The translations under genes and the position numbers were made by a program. Shown here piece after piece: positions 34,349 to 44,710 of a DNA stretch of 44,710 bases (within the stretch, counting starts at the first letter, position 1; each line of letters starts with the position of its first letter). The stretch spans positions 1 to 44,710 of the forward strand of contig JAQXOR010000046.1 of assembly GCA_029099805.1 (NCBI GenBank), in the 5' to 3' direction. The notes beneath the pieces are model-generated. The model was not told the origin of the DNA and did no database searches. It saw only the letters and a list, made by a program, of their open reading frames with translations. This DNA is from Lachnospiraceae bacterium. GTDB lineage: Bacteria; Bacillota; Clostridia; Lachnospirales; Lachnospiraceae.

Positions 34349-34377
34349 TTGCAAGAGCAGGAAAAATACGCTATACT
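34349..34377 (+). promoter_or_regulatory. Promoter of the NfeD/SPFH pair
   Basis: TTGCAA (34349-34354), a 17-base spacer, and TATACT (34372-34377), 43 bases before the NfeD start. Confidence 0.75.
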
Positions 34378-34420
34378 GTAGGTAAGAGCATTCGCTTGTA
34401 TTTTGGGAAAGGAGGAGCTT

Positions 34421-34864
34421 ATGCCGGAAATTGTATGGTTGATTATTCTTGCTCTTTGTCTTGTGGTTGAGATTGCTACCCTGGGGCTGGTTACAATCTG
34501 GTTCGCCGGAGGTGCGCTGGTTACCTTTTTTGTGGCAATGATAACAGACAGCCTGCTGATTCAGGTGATTGTCTTTTTAGTAGTGTCTTTACTGCTTTTG
34601 TTTTTTACACGCCCCATTGCTGCGAAGTATTTTAACAGTAGGCGTACGAAGACAAATGTGGACAGTCTGGTCGGAGAACAGTGTAAGGTAACGGAGGTAA
34701 TCGACAATTTTAACGGAACCGGTACGGTTTTGCTGAAAGGGTTGGAATGGACCGCACGGAGTAAGAATGAGGCTGTTATTGATGCCGGAGCGCGTGTGAG
34801 GGTATGCGCGGTAGACGGTGTCAAGGTATTAGTGGAAGAAATCAAGGAACAGGAAAATCAGTAA
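34421..34864 (+). CDS. NfeD-like membrane protein with OB fold
   Basis: A 147-residue protein. The ATG at 34421 follows AAAGGAGG and is preferred over one 18 bases earlier that has no such site. Two or three transmembrane helices fill residues 1-65. The rest is a small beta-barrel NfeD domain (SLVGEQCKVTEVIDNFNGTG, then GLEWTARSKNEAVIDAGARV). NfeD proteins occur next to SPFH/stomatin genes and are thought to form membrane microdomain complexes. The SPFH gene begins 31 bases downstream, so this is the standard pair of the short NfeD1b type without a protease domain. Confidence 0.92.
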   Translation: MPEIVWLIILALCLVVEIATLGLVTIWFAGGALVTFFVAMITDSLLIQVIVFLVVSLLLLFFTRPIAAKYFNSRRTKTNVDSLVGEQCKVTEVIDNFNGTGTVLLKGLEWTARSKNEAVIDAGARVRVCAVDGVKVLVEEIKEQENQ

Positions 34865-34895
34865 GAGTACCCAAAGGGGTAAACAAGGAGGAGTT

Positions 34896-35834
34896 ATGGA
34901 ACCGGGAACTATTTTTGCTATTATTGCATTGGTTGTAGTACTTTTAATTTTAATTGCATCCTGCATTAAGATTGTACCGCAGGCACAGGCGTATGTTGTG
35001 GAACGTCTTGGCGGATATCAGGGTACATGGTCGGTAGGAATTCATTTGAAGCTTCCGTTAATTGACCGTATTGCCAAGAGAGTAATGTTAAAGGAACAGG
35101 TAGTAGACTTTGCACCGCAGCCGGTTATCACCAAGGATAACGTTACCATGCGGATTGATACCGTTGTCTTTTATCAGATTACCGACCCGAAGCTGTTTGC
35201 GTACGGTGTAGAGAATCCGATTATGGCAATAGAGAATCTGACCGCTACCACACTTCGTAATATTATCGGTGACCTGGAGCTAGATGAAACACTTACTTCC
35301 CGTGAGACGATTAATACGAAGATGAGAGCATCGCTTGATGTGGCTACCGACCCATGGGGAATTAAGGTAAATCGTGTAGAATTAAAGAACATTATTCCGC
35401 CGGCAGCAATTCAGGATGCCATGGAGAAGCAGATGAAGGCAGAGCGTGAACGCCGTGAAGCAATCCTGATTGCAGAAGGTGAAAAGAAGTCCACCGTCCT
35501 TGTGGCGGAAGGTAAGAAAGAATCCGCAATTCTCGAGGCAGAGGCAGAAAAGGAGGCAGCAATCCTTCGTGCGGAAGCAAAGAAGGAAGCGATGATTCGT
35601 GAGGCAGAAGGTCAGGCAGAGGCTATCTTAAAGGTACAGCAGGCAAATGCCGACGGTATCCGCTACTTAAACGAGGCTGCTCCGACCGGACAGGTAATCC
35701 AGTTAAAGAGTCTGGAGGCATTTGCAAAAGCGGCAGACGGAAAGGCAACAAAGATTATCATTCCGTCCGAGATTCAGGGAATGGCCGGTATGGTAAAGGC
35801 ATTGACCGAGGTTGGTGCCAAGGATGCACAGTAA
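34896..35834 (+). CDS. SPFH/Band 7 (stomatin-like) membrane protein
   Basis: A 312-residue stomatin/QmcA-type protein. One N-terminal helix (residues 3-24) anchors it. The SPFH domain starts at about residue 30 (IVPQAQAYVVERLGGYQGTW) and runs to about 185 (WGIKVNRVELKNIIPP). Then comes an Ala/Glu/Lys-rich coiled coil made of repeats like AEKEAAILRAEAKKEA (185-240), and a C-terminal segment ending near GMAGMVKALTEV. Such proteins assemble into large oligomeric cages or microdomains. AAGGAGGAG precedes the start. It is the last core gene before the mobile-element relic, and its transcript probably ends at the hairpin at 35888. Confidence 0.94.
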   Translation: MEPGTIFAIIALVVVLLILIASCIKIVPQAQAYVVERLGGYQGTWSVGIHLKLPLIDRIAKRVMLKEQVVDFAPQPVITKDNVTMRIDTVVFYQITDPKLFAYGVENPIMAIENLTATTLRNIIGDLELDETLTSRETINTKMRASLDVATDPWGIKVNRVELKNIIPPAAIQDAMEKQMKAERERREAILIAEGEKKSTVLVAEGKKESAILEAEAEKEAAILRAEAKKEAMIREAEGQAEAILKVQQANADGIRYLNEAAPTGQVIQLKSLEAFAKAADGKATKIIIPSEIQGMAGMVKALTEVGAKDAQ

Positions 35835-35838
35835 TGTG

Positions 35839-36390
35839 ACTACGGGGGCGCGCAATGATGACTCCTTTAAACCTCTTTTGTTTCGGAGATGGGGGTCCAA
35901 TTTGGACTCCCATCGAAAATTAGTTTTTTCATATCAAGGTATGGACAATTTGTTCATACCTTTCAAAGGAAGCGGTAAAACGCCGCTTCCTTTATCATAA
36001 ACCACTGTCGCAAATTGCGACGGCGGTATTACAGAACTGTGAAGATGAAGTAATGAATCGTTACCCCATATTCAATTTACCGTCGCATTTCACGACGGTA
36101 TCAAAAGTGAAAATCTTGACTTGCTATGGAGTCGCAAATCACGACGGCATAAGAGTCATTCCCAACACTCACCCTGAAACATGGTATGTGCTTTCTATGC
36201 AACCACCGTCCTGATTTAGGGCGGCGGTCTGAACGGTGAACAATTTGTTCGCCGTAGGTATACCCTGAAACGAGGTACACCGAGGTCGCCCTGAAACAAG
36301 GCGTCCTTTGAAATAATCACGCTGACATTTTACAGAATGACTGAAATGTTATATCAACTATGACTCCTCGAAACAGGGAGTCATAGCTGA
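35839..36390. repeat. Tandem array of about eleven short stem-loops
   Basis: Short inverted repeats follow one another about every 20-70 bases: 35888-35914, 35936-35962, 35965-35993, 36001-36027, 36078-36100, 36125-36151, 36202-36230, 36233-36255, 36258-36281, 36284-36305 and 36358-36386. Their stems differ in sequence but stay paired, often through G-T pairs, while loop regions recur in classes. One class is CAATTTG (35936, 36233). Another is GTCGCAAATTGCGACGG and close variants (36001, 36078, 36125). A third is CCCTGAAACAAGG and variants (36258, 36284, 36358). The first hairpin with its T-run can also end the SPFH transcript. On the minus strand the array lies downstream of the helix-turn-helix gene. 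No protein gene is seen here. Confidence 0.75.
35888..35929 (+). terminator. Likely terminator of the NfeD/SPFH transcript
   Basis: Stem GATGGGGGTCC (35888-35898) with GGACTCCCATC (35904-35914), one G-T pair, followed at 35924-35929 by six T residues. It is also the first member of the stem-loop array. Confidence 0.6.
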
Positions 36391-36400
36391 AGGTGAAGTC

Positions 36401-36739
36401 CTAATTCAGAGCGCCATCACTTTCGCCGTGCAACGTTTCGTATTCAACGATTGGAATATCGCAAATCGTGTAAACGGCGTTTGCAATTTTTCCATCCTCT
36501 GTCCTTGGATGGCTCCGTCGCAGATAGTCAAACTGCTCCAGCTCCCGTAGCGCAGATGAAATGGCACTTTCGCTCTCCTTGTTGATGTAAGCGAGTCCTT
36601 CAATGGAAAATCTCCAGTCAGGCGGCAGACACCGCATACACGCAAGTAGTCCTTTAGCTTTCAGTGATAAATCCTTTCTTGTGAGAAATTCATTGTCCAT
36701 AGAAACAAACCTGTTTCGCTTTGCTAATAATTTTGGCAT
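36401..36739 (-). CDS. Helix-turn-helix replication-initiator-type protein of a mobile element, short form
   Basis: A 112-residue protein that starts MPKLLAKRNRFVSMDNEFL, followed by LSLKAKGLLA, PPDWRFSIEGLAYI, ESAISSALRELEQFDYLRR and DGKIANAVYTICD. This is the winged-helix N-terminal domain common to replication-organiser proteins of phages, plasmids and conjugative elements in Firmicutes. Relatives usually have a longer C-terminal part; here it stops soon after the domain, so it may be truncated. AAAGGAA precedes the start. The gene lies between the stem-loop array (downstream) and the iteron-like repeats (upstream), the layout of an initiator and its origin. Function in replication is inference. 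Confidence 0.75.
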   Translation of the reverse strand: MPKLLAKRNRFVSMDNEFLTRKDLSLKAKGLLACMRCLPPDWRFSIEGLAYINKESESAISSALRELEQFDYLRRSHPRTEDGKIANAVYTICDIPIVEYETLHGESDGALN

Positions 36740-36789
36740 TGTATCAATTCCTTTCAGTTTTATTTCTCCCGATTGTCGGGATATGTAAA

Positions 36790-37755
36790 CCCTCTATTAT
36801 ATACAGGAAAAAATCGGGTAGGTGTACCAAATGCGGTAGGTTGTGTTTCACGCCCGACCGACAATGCCGCCTTGTCCTTTAAATAAATACCTCTCCTAAT
36901 ATTCAAGCCGAAAACTCAGGCAAGTGGGCAAAAAATCTTCTGATATATACAGTAAAAATTTCTGTGGGTGGCAACCTTAAAATTATCCCCCTGCTTTTAT
37001 ACGCCGAAAATTTAGTATGGTGGACGAAAAAGCTCTCTAATATTTACAGTAAGTTTTCACCTCGGTGTTCCAAATAAATTTATTCCTTCACTCATTGCCA
37101 TTTTTAAGCTGATTTTATCACCTGTTTTCAAAAAGTTTCATCAAACGTTCACATTCGCAGGGATTTATATCAGCGTTTGAATTTTTTCGCGTTGGGCATT
37201 CTGCTTGCAAGAACCAGACTGTAAAAGTCAGATTCATTGATTATGGTTGCACCACGCTGACCAAAACTCGACGTCGTTTTGTCGTTGAGTTTTTTATCTT
37301 CATCATCAACATGCATTGCAAACATTCTGCGGTAATTCATAATTGGTGTTCAGAGTATATCCCTCTAATATTAATGCCGAAAAATCAGTGGGTTGAGCCA
37401 AATTATTTTATTCAGCTTAAAAGTCCGCCTACTATATACAGGAAAAAATAACATAGTCAATGCACTCTTCTGAATAAAATTTCAGATAAGCTGTGGATTA
37501 TATAACACCCTCTACTATTAAAGGTAAATAATCGGACTGGTGGCAACCTTAAATTTATCCCTCTAATATTAACGCCGAAAAATAAGGCTGGTGGCAACCT
37601 TAAATTCCCCCCTACTTTTATACGCCGAAAAAATTGCAGGGTAATGCACTGCTTTATAGTTTCTTCTCACTTTTAAAGGTAAAAAATTAGGTGTGTGTTT
37701 ACCTCGAAATTATCCCCTCACTTTTATAAACCGAAAAAATTGCAGGATGTTAACC
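36790..37755. repeat. Twelve iteron-like direct repeats of about 40 bp
   Basis: Twelve copies lie at 36790, 36890, 36937, 36987, 37033, 37361, 37425, 37508, 37559, 37607, 37663 and 37714. Each starts CCCTCTAATATTA or similar, then one of three middles (GCCGAAAA, ACAGGAAAA or AAAGGTAAA), and after about ten variable bases ends in a box such as GGTGGCAACC. Most neighbours are 46-56 bases apart from start to start, near five helical turns. A gap of 328 bases between copies 5 and 6 holds a Bro-N gene fragment. Read on the minus strand, several copies contain a -10-like TATAAT or TATAAA. Array and spacing suit binding sites for an initiator or regulator. It is not a CRISPR: the repeats are degenerate and too close together. 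Confidence 0.75.
37170..37340 (-). pseudogene. Fragment of a Bro-N domain phage antirepressor
   Basis: A 56-codon frame starting at 37340 reads MNYRRMFAMHVDDEDK, then TTSSFGQRGATIINES, FYSLVLASRMPNAKKFKR and stop. This is the middle of the Bro-N domain, which in full proteins continues with WVTSEVLP. The first 45 or so residues and everything after FKR are missing, so both ends are lost. Bro-N proteins are antirepressors of prophages and other mobile elements. The fragment interrupts the repeat array between copies 5 and 6 and is on the same strand as the helix-turn-helix gene. Confidence 0.7.
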
Positions 37756-37763
37756 TCGTCGCA

Positions 37764-37810
37764 TAAAAAAGCACCGTTCCGATACAGATTTACTGTACCT
37801 TCTCGGTGCT
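37764..37810 (-). terminator. Terminator at the relic/lac island border
   Basis: On the minus strand, AGCACCG (37804-37810) pairs with CGGTGCT (37770-37776), an inner TACAG/CTGTA stem lies between, and a T-run follows (37765-37770). It would end the minus-strand AraC transcript before the repeat array. Confidence 0.75.
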
Positions 37811-37973
37811 GAAATGCGCATTTATTTATGCAATAACATATGCGGAAATATGCTATCATACATAACAATTAAAACGACTAATACGCTTAACTTTGAAAAT
37901 ATATCAGGGACGGTGCGTAACGAACTACGGCAGAGTTATCTCCGCCTATTTGTGCAGGTGGAGATAATTCTCT

Positions 37974-38828
37974 CTATCTTCCGCTTCTCATCTTTCGATA
38001 CTCCGACGGTGAAACACCAACGTGCTTATGAAACAGCCTGCTGAAATAAAGCGGATTATCATAGCCTACATATTCCGCTATTTCGGAAATGTTATACCCA
38101 GTTCCTTCAAGCATACTTTGTGCGTTTGCCATTCGTAGAGAAAGAATGTACTGCATGGGTGTAACCTTGAGAATCTGTTTGAAGCTTCGTATGAACCAGC
38201 AGGTGCTCATGTGACGGGATTCAGCATACTCGTCAATATTTATCTGCTTATTGTAATTCTCATTAAAATAATGGGTGGCGCGTTCAATCTCATTCTGAAT
38301 TTCGCTGCCTGATTTTTTACCCTCCACAACATATCGGTTAATCATAATAAAAATCTGACGGAGCATAAGAGACAGCAATTCTTCATAATTAGAACGGCAC
38401 AGCTGTAATTCCTGTATCATCTGACGGTACATCCACTGATAGTCGGGAGATGTTCCCGTATAAAACACATTTTCTGTTTCTGGCAGTCCGTAGTACTCAA
38501 GTATAGACTCAACATGACGTCCTGTGAAATGCACCCAGTATGCCTCGGTTTTGTCGGGAGCGTAATAGTAATAGTACTGTACTTCATTGGGACGATACAA
38601 AATCATATTCCCCTCGGTTATAATCTTTTCCTTGCCATCAAAGAAAAAGTGCCCCTTGCCCTTTGCTATGTATAAAAGCTGATAATCCTTTCTGCCTGTC
38701 GGACGTTCAGTAGCGACGACAGGTCTGCTGTGCACACGATAATAACCGCAACTTGTAACAACAATGGATTTGCTAGTATCAACCATATCAGAAAGAGAAT
38801 TGTGAAGATAAGCAACATTTGTAAACAT
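37974..38828 (-). CDS. AraC family transcriptional regulator, probably of the lac genes
   Basis: A 284-residue regulator. The ATG at 38828 is preferred to one 6 bases upstream because AAGGGGGT is then at normal spacing. The N-terminal cupin-like sugar-sensing domain covers about residues 30-150 (YQLLYIAKGKGHFFFDGKE, ILYRPNEVQYYYY). The C-terminal double helix-turn-helix covers residues 185-282 (IDEYAESRHMSTCWFIRSFK, ISEIAEYVGYDNPLYFSRLF). It is divergent from the lactose permease gene with 260 bases between, so it is very likely the activator of the lac genes responding to lactose or a derivative. A palindrome TTATCTCCGCC with GGTGGAGATAA lies just after its stop (about 37938-37969). Confidence 0.92.
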   Translation of the reverse strand: MFTNVAYLHNSLSDMVDTSKSIVVTSCGYYRVHSRPVVATERPTGRKDYQLLYIAKGKGHFFFDGKEKIITEGNMILYRPNEVQYYYYYAPDKTEAYWVHFTGRHVESILEYYGLPETENVFYTGTSPDYQWMYRQMIQELQLCRSNYEELLSLMLRQIFIMINRYVVEGKKSGSEIQNEIERATHYFNENYNKQINIDEYAESRHMSTCWFIRSFKQILKVTPMQYILSLRMANAQSMLEGTGYNISEIAEYVGYDNPLYFSRLFHKHVGVSPSEYRKMRSGR

Positions 38829-38834
38829 AACCAT

Positions 38835-39089
38835 ACCCCCTTACTTTTACATTATAACATATCCAGAATGGTTTTTCAATAGCATTTGTATCATTTTGTG
38901 CATGTTTTGTCTTATTGTGTTTATGGTTTTGGAGTAAAAAGCGTGATAGAATGTAATCAAGAAATAAAGGCGCCTTTAAACGAATTGCAGCAGTTCAGCC
39001 GTTACTGAACGCTGTTTCCGAAGCAGAACTCGAGACCTGCAGCGGACACCGAATAAACACTGATGAATTCTTTTAAAGGAGAAATTGAT
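38835..39089 (+). promoter_or_regulatory. Divergent control region of the lac island
   Basis: The region between the AraC gene and the permease holds a TAGAAT hexamer near 38947 as a possible -10 for the lac genes, with no good -35, as expected for an activator-dependent promoter. Downstream of it an inverted repeat CAGC-A-GTTCAG (38988-38998) with CTGAAC-GCTG (39005-39014) has one bulged base; it could be an operator or an mRNA hairpin. The leader is about 130 bases long. No catabolite-repression box was recognised. Confidence 0.45.
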
Positions 39090-40526
39090 ATGACTGAAAA
39101 GAAATATCTGAAATGGTACAATAAAATAGGCTACGGCGCAGGAGATATCGCAGGAAATGTGGTTTATGCCTTCCTCGCAACCTTCGTAATGATTTATCTT
39201 ACCGATACGGCAGGACTGAATGCAGGTATAGTCGGAACACTGATGATGGTATCCAAAGTCTTTGACGGTATTACAGATATCATATTCGGTTCTCTTATCG
39301 ATAAGACAAAAACAAAAATGGGTAAGGCAAGACCTTGGATGCTCTGGCCTTACATAGGCTGCAGCTTGATGCTGGTTGCAATATTTGCCGTTCCGTTAGA
39401 ATGGGGAGATGTAGCAAAATATGCATATTTCTTCATCACATACACTTTACTTAACGGTGTGTTCTTTACAGCAAATAATATTGCATATTCCGCTCTCACA
39501 GCACTCATTACCAGAAACGGTAACGAAAGAGTCCAGATGGGTTCAATCCGATTCATTTTCGCATTTGGAACAAGTCTGCTTATCCAGAGCATTACAGTAG
39601 ACGCAGTAGAATATTTCGGGAACGGAGCAGAGGGATGGAGAATTGTTGCAATAATTTACGCAATCATAGGCCTTATCGTAAATACAATTTCTGTATTCTC
39701 TGTTAAGGAACTTCCTGAAAAAGAACTTAAAAAAGAAAATCCTGCCGATGAAGAAGCTGCAAAATTCTCTGCCGAAGCTTATCCCGATTTTGAACTTGCT
39801 GATAAAGAAAAGCGTGTTAAAGACGAAAGCAAGAAATACTCACTTATAGATTCTGCAAAAATTCTTTTCGCAAACAAATACTATATCCTGATATGTGGAA
39901 TTTACATTCTCACACAGCTCTTTTCTTCAACACTCAGCATGGGAATTTACTATATGACTTATATTCTCGGAAACGCTGATTTGCTCGGAACATTCTCTTT
40001 AGTAATCAATGTTCCTATGATTTGTGGATTGTTGATAACTCCTTTCCTTGTAAAGAAATACAAGGGAATGTATAAGCTGAATCTTACAGGATATATCATT
40101 TCTACTATCGCAAGAGCACTTGTAATGGTAGGAGGATATATGCACAACATACCTATGATGCTGATTTTTACAGGTTTTGCCGCAATCGCAATGAGCCCTA
40201 TGCAAGGAGATCTTAACGCACTTATCGCAGCTTGTTCCGATTATACATACCGGACAACAGGCAAACGAATTGACGGAACAATGTATTCCTGCTCATCTCT
40301 CGGTGTTAAAATCGGCGGCGGTATCGGAACAGCTCTTACAGGCTGGTTGCTCGCAGCAGGCGGATATGTTGCAAACGCTGCTGTACAGCCTGAATCCTGC
40401 ATCAATATGCTGCACTTTATGTATCTTTGGTTACCGATGATATTAAATCTCTTGATTACAATTCTTCTCTCACGTCTTACAGTTGAAAAAGCAAACGAAG
40501 ATTGGGATAAAACCCACAGCAACTAA
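39090..40526 (+). CDS. Lactose/galactoside permease, GPH (glycoside-pentoside-hexuronide) cation symporter
   Basis: A 478-residue, about twelve-helix transporter of the major facilitator superfamily. The start at 39090 has AAAGGAG upstream at normal spacing and gives MTEKKYLKWYNKIGYGAGD, typical of the GPH family (LacS, MelB). The cation-site region VSKVFDGITDIIFGSLIDKTKTKMGKARPW near residues 55-85 is well conserved. There is no C-terminal EIIA domain as in streptococcal LacS. It lies directly before beta-galactosidase, so it should import lactose or related galactosides. Proline codons are mostly CCT/CCC and threonine ACA, unlike the left three quarters of the window. Confidence 0.92.
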   Translation: MTEKKYLKWYNKIGYGAGDIAGNVVYAFLATFVMIYLTDTAGLNAGIVGTLMMVSKVFDGITDIIFGSLIDKTKTKMGKARPWMLWPYIGCSLMLVAIFAVPLEWGDVAKYAYFFITYTLLNGVFFTANNIAYSALTALITRNGNERVQMGSIRFIFAFGTSLLIQSITVDAVEYFGNGAEGWRIVAIIYAIIGLIVNTISVFSVKELPEKELKKENPADEEAAKFSAEAYPDFELADKEKRVKDESKKYSLIDSAKILFANKYYILICGIYILTQLFSSTLSMGIYYMTYILGNADLLGTFSLVINVPMICGLLITPFLVKKYKGMYKLNLTGYIISTIARALVMVGGYMHNIPMMLIFTGFAAIAMSPMQGDLNALIAACSDYTYRTTGKRIDGTMYSCSSLGVKIGGGIGTALTGWLLAAGGYVANAAVQPESCINMLHFMYLWLPMILNLLITILLSRLTVEKANEDWDKTHSN

Positions 40527-43493
<2,967 letters not shown>

Positions 43494-43513
43494 TTCTGAA
43501 AGGAGCAAATGTT

Positions 43514-44710
43514 ATGAATATCCTTAAAACTTTACAGTCTATTGAAAACAATGAGCTTTTAAAAACATTCAAAGAGCTTTATGGCACAGATGAAGCACAG
43601 CTGGAATACCAGAGACAGCGTTATCTTAGTGCAGTGAATAATTTTGCAAAGCTCTATCCCAAGAGAAAAAATATTCGCATCTTTTCAGCTCCCGGCAGAA
43701 CTGAAATCGGCGGTAACCACACAGACCATCAGAACGGCTGTGTGCTTGCTGCGGCTGTAAACCTTGACGTTATTGCTGTTGCAGCTTTTCATCAGGACGG
43801 TGTAATCCGCATAAAGTCTGAAGGGTATGAGCCTTTCACAGTAAAGCTCAGCGATGTATCCACACAGTCGGGCAAAACAGGAACAGCAGCTATCGTCTGC
43901 GGAATTGCCGCTAAATTCATGGATATGGGTGTAGAAATCGGCGGATTTGACCTCTACTGCACATCAGATGTGCTATGCGGCAGCGGGATTTCTTCCTCTG
44001 CGGCATTTGAAACCCTTATCGGTACAATCATCGACTCCTATTATAACGATAATAAGGCAGGAGCAGTTGAAATCGCAAAAATCGGACAGTTTGCCGAAAA
44101 TGTTTATTTCGGCAAGAACAGCGGTCTTATGGACCAGATGGTTTCTTCTGTGGGAGGCTTGGTGTTCATCGACTTTTCAGATGCGGAGCAGCCAAAGGTT
44201 GAAGGCTTCAGCTGTGATTTTGAGGAATACGGCTACTGCCTGTGCATTACCGATACAAAGAGCAGTCACGCTGACCTTACTGATGATTATACCGCAATCA
44301 GAAATGAGATGGAGAATATTGCAAAGCATTTCGGCAAGTCCCATCTGAGATTTGTGAATGAGCTTTTATTTTACAATGAAATTCCGAAGCTCCGTGAAAC
44401 CTGTTCTGATAGAGCAATAATCCGAGCAACGCATTTCTTTGAGGAAAACAATCGTGCAAAATTTGAAGCTTCTGCTTTGAAAGACGGAAACTTTGAATAC
44501 TTCCTTGAGCTTGTAAGGCAGTCGGGGCGTTCTTCAGAAGCGTATCTTCAGAATCATTATTCCTGCTCCGACCCTGAAAATCAGGCAATAACCCTTGCTG
44601 TTATGCTCAGCAGAAGATTTCTTGGCAATAGCGGAGCAGTAAGAGTACACGGCGGCGGTTTTGCAGGAACAATTCAGGCATTCGTTCCCGTTGGTCTTGT
44701 TGATGACTAT
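43514..44710 (+). CDS. galK: Galactokinase, 3' end outside window
   Basis: The first 399 residues of a GHMP kinase that phosphorylates galactose at C1, the first step of the Leloir pathway. The start at 43514 has AAAGGAG upstream. The galactokinase signature is APGRTEIGGNHTDHQNG at about residues 59-75. The GHMP ATP loop is CGSGISSSAAFE near residue 157, and the C-terminal GHMP motif is GGGFAGTIQAFVP near residue 381. An N-terminal extension of about 50 residues before the signature is larger than in E. coli GalK. The frame is still open at the window edge, with probably some 20-40 residues to go. Further gal genes may follow beyond the window. Confidence 0.95.
   Translation, partial: MNILKTLQSIENNELLKTFKELYGTDEAQLEYQRQRYLSAVNNFAKLYPKRKNIRIFSAPGRTEIGGNHTDHQNGCVLAAAVNLDVIAVAAFHQDGVIRIKSEGYEPFTVKLSDVSTQSGKTGTAAIVCGIAAKFMDMGVEIGGFDLYCTSDVLCGSGISSSAAFETLIGTIIDSYYNDNKAGAVEIAKIGQFAENVYFGKNSGLMDQMVSSVGGLVFIDFSDAEQPKVEGFSCDFEEYGYCLCITDTKSSHADLTDDYTAIRNEMENIAKHFGKSHLRFVNELLFYNEIPKLRETCSDRAIIRATHFFEENNRAKFEASALKDGNFEYFLELVRQSGRSSEAYLQNHYSCSDPENQAITLAVMLSRRFLGNSGAVRVHGGGFAGTIQAFVPVGLVDDY

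Noticed and set aside
35812-36000. A 62-codon frame through the first stem-loops
   Set aside because: It overlaps the SPFH gene end and is made mostly of inverted-repeat sequence.
36790-37755. The repeat array as a CRISPR
   Set aside because: Repeats are degenerate in three types, the spacing between them is about 10 bases rather than 30, and no cas gene is present.
37814-38044. A 76-codon plus-strand frame at the lac island border
   Set aside because: It overlaps the AraC gene end in antisense, contains a terminator-type palindrome, and has no motif or ribosome binding site.

Overview
The window looks like a chromosome segment from a gut-type Firmicute of class Clostridia, most likely a Lachnospiraceae relative. 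This rests on gene content and order (tig-clpP-clpX-lon-engB, a DUF4364 protein, a TIGR01212 radical SAM protein, a VTC/DUF4956 pair, an Rrf2-metY-cysK-nifS-nifU cluster) and on codon style (proline almost always CCG, strong AGGAGG-type ribosome binding sites). Species cannot be named from sequence reading alone.

Layout. 1-2400: end of a chemotaxis receptor, a bidirectional terminator, upp, a gene-poor stretch with a possible C-rich small RNA, and a small membrane protein. 2400-6800: a CE2-like SGNH esterase and a DJ-1/PfpI protein in one short operon, an AGCS amino-acid symporter facing them, and a membrane diguanylate cyclase. 6860-14450: core housekeeping genes glmM, tig, clpP, clpX, lon and engB, all on the plus strand (cell-wall precursor synthesis, protein folding and proteolysis, ribosome assembly). 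14450-17700: an FMN riboswitch with two tandem terminators leads into a riboflavin locus that appears damaged by two in-frame deletions. One leaves a RibD / RibB-tail / RibA chimera and removes riboflavin synthase; the other reduces lumazine synthase to 64 residues. A HAD phosphatase follows. 17770-22390: a divergent Rrf2 regulator and the metY-cysK-nifS-nifU cluster for sulfur assimilation and Fe-S assembly, with a short leader reading frame before metY. 22385-25000 (minus): DUF4364, radical SAM protein and malic enzyme. 25300-35850: a sugar-binding-protein/GGDEF fusion, the ktrB/ktrA potassium uptake pair, a SpoU rRNA methyltransferase, an unknown membrane protein, pgi, the VTC/DUF4956 pair and an NfeD/SPFH pair.

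35840-37810 is a relic of a mobile element: about eleven short stem-loops in tandem, a short helix-turn-helix replication-type protein, a fragment of a Bro-N antirepressor gene, and twelve copies of an iteron-like repeat spaced at about 50 bp. To its right is a lactose catabolic island (AraC regulator, GPH-type permease, GH2 beta-galactosidase, galactokinase running off the edge). Its codon choice (proline CCT/CCC, threonine ACA) differs from the rest of the window, suggesting horizontal acquisition.

The best candidates for something new are the paired hairpin and repeat arrays of the relic element, the collapsed riboflavin operon still under an FMN riboswitch, and the cysteine-ending leader frame before metY. 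All assignments come from reading motifs; no database search was run.
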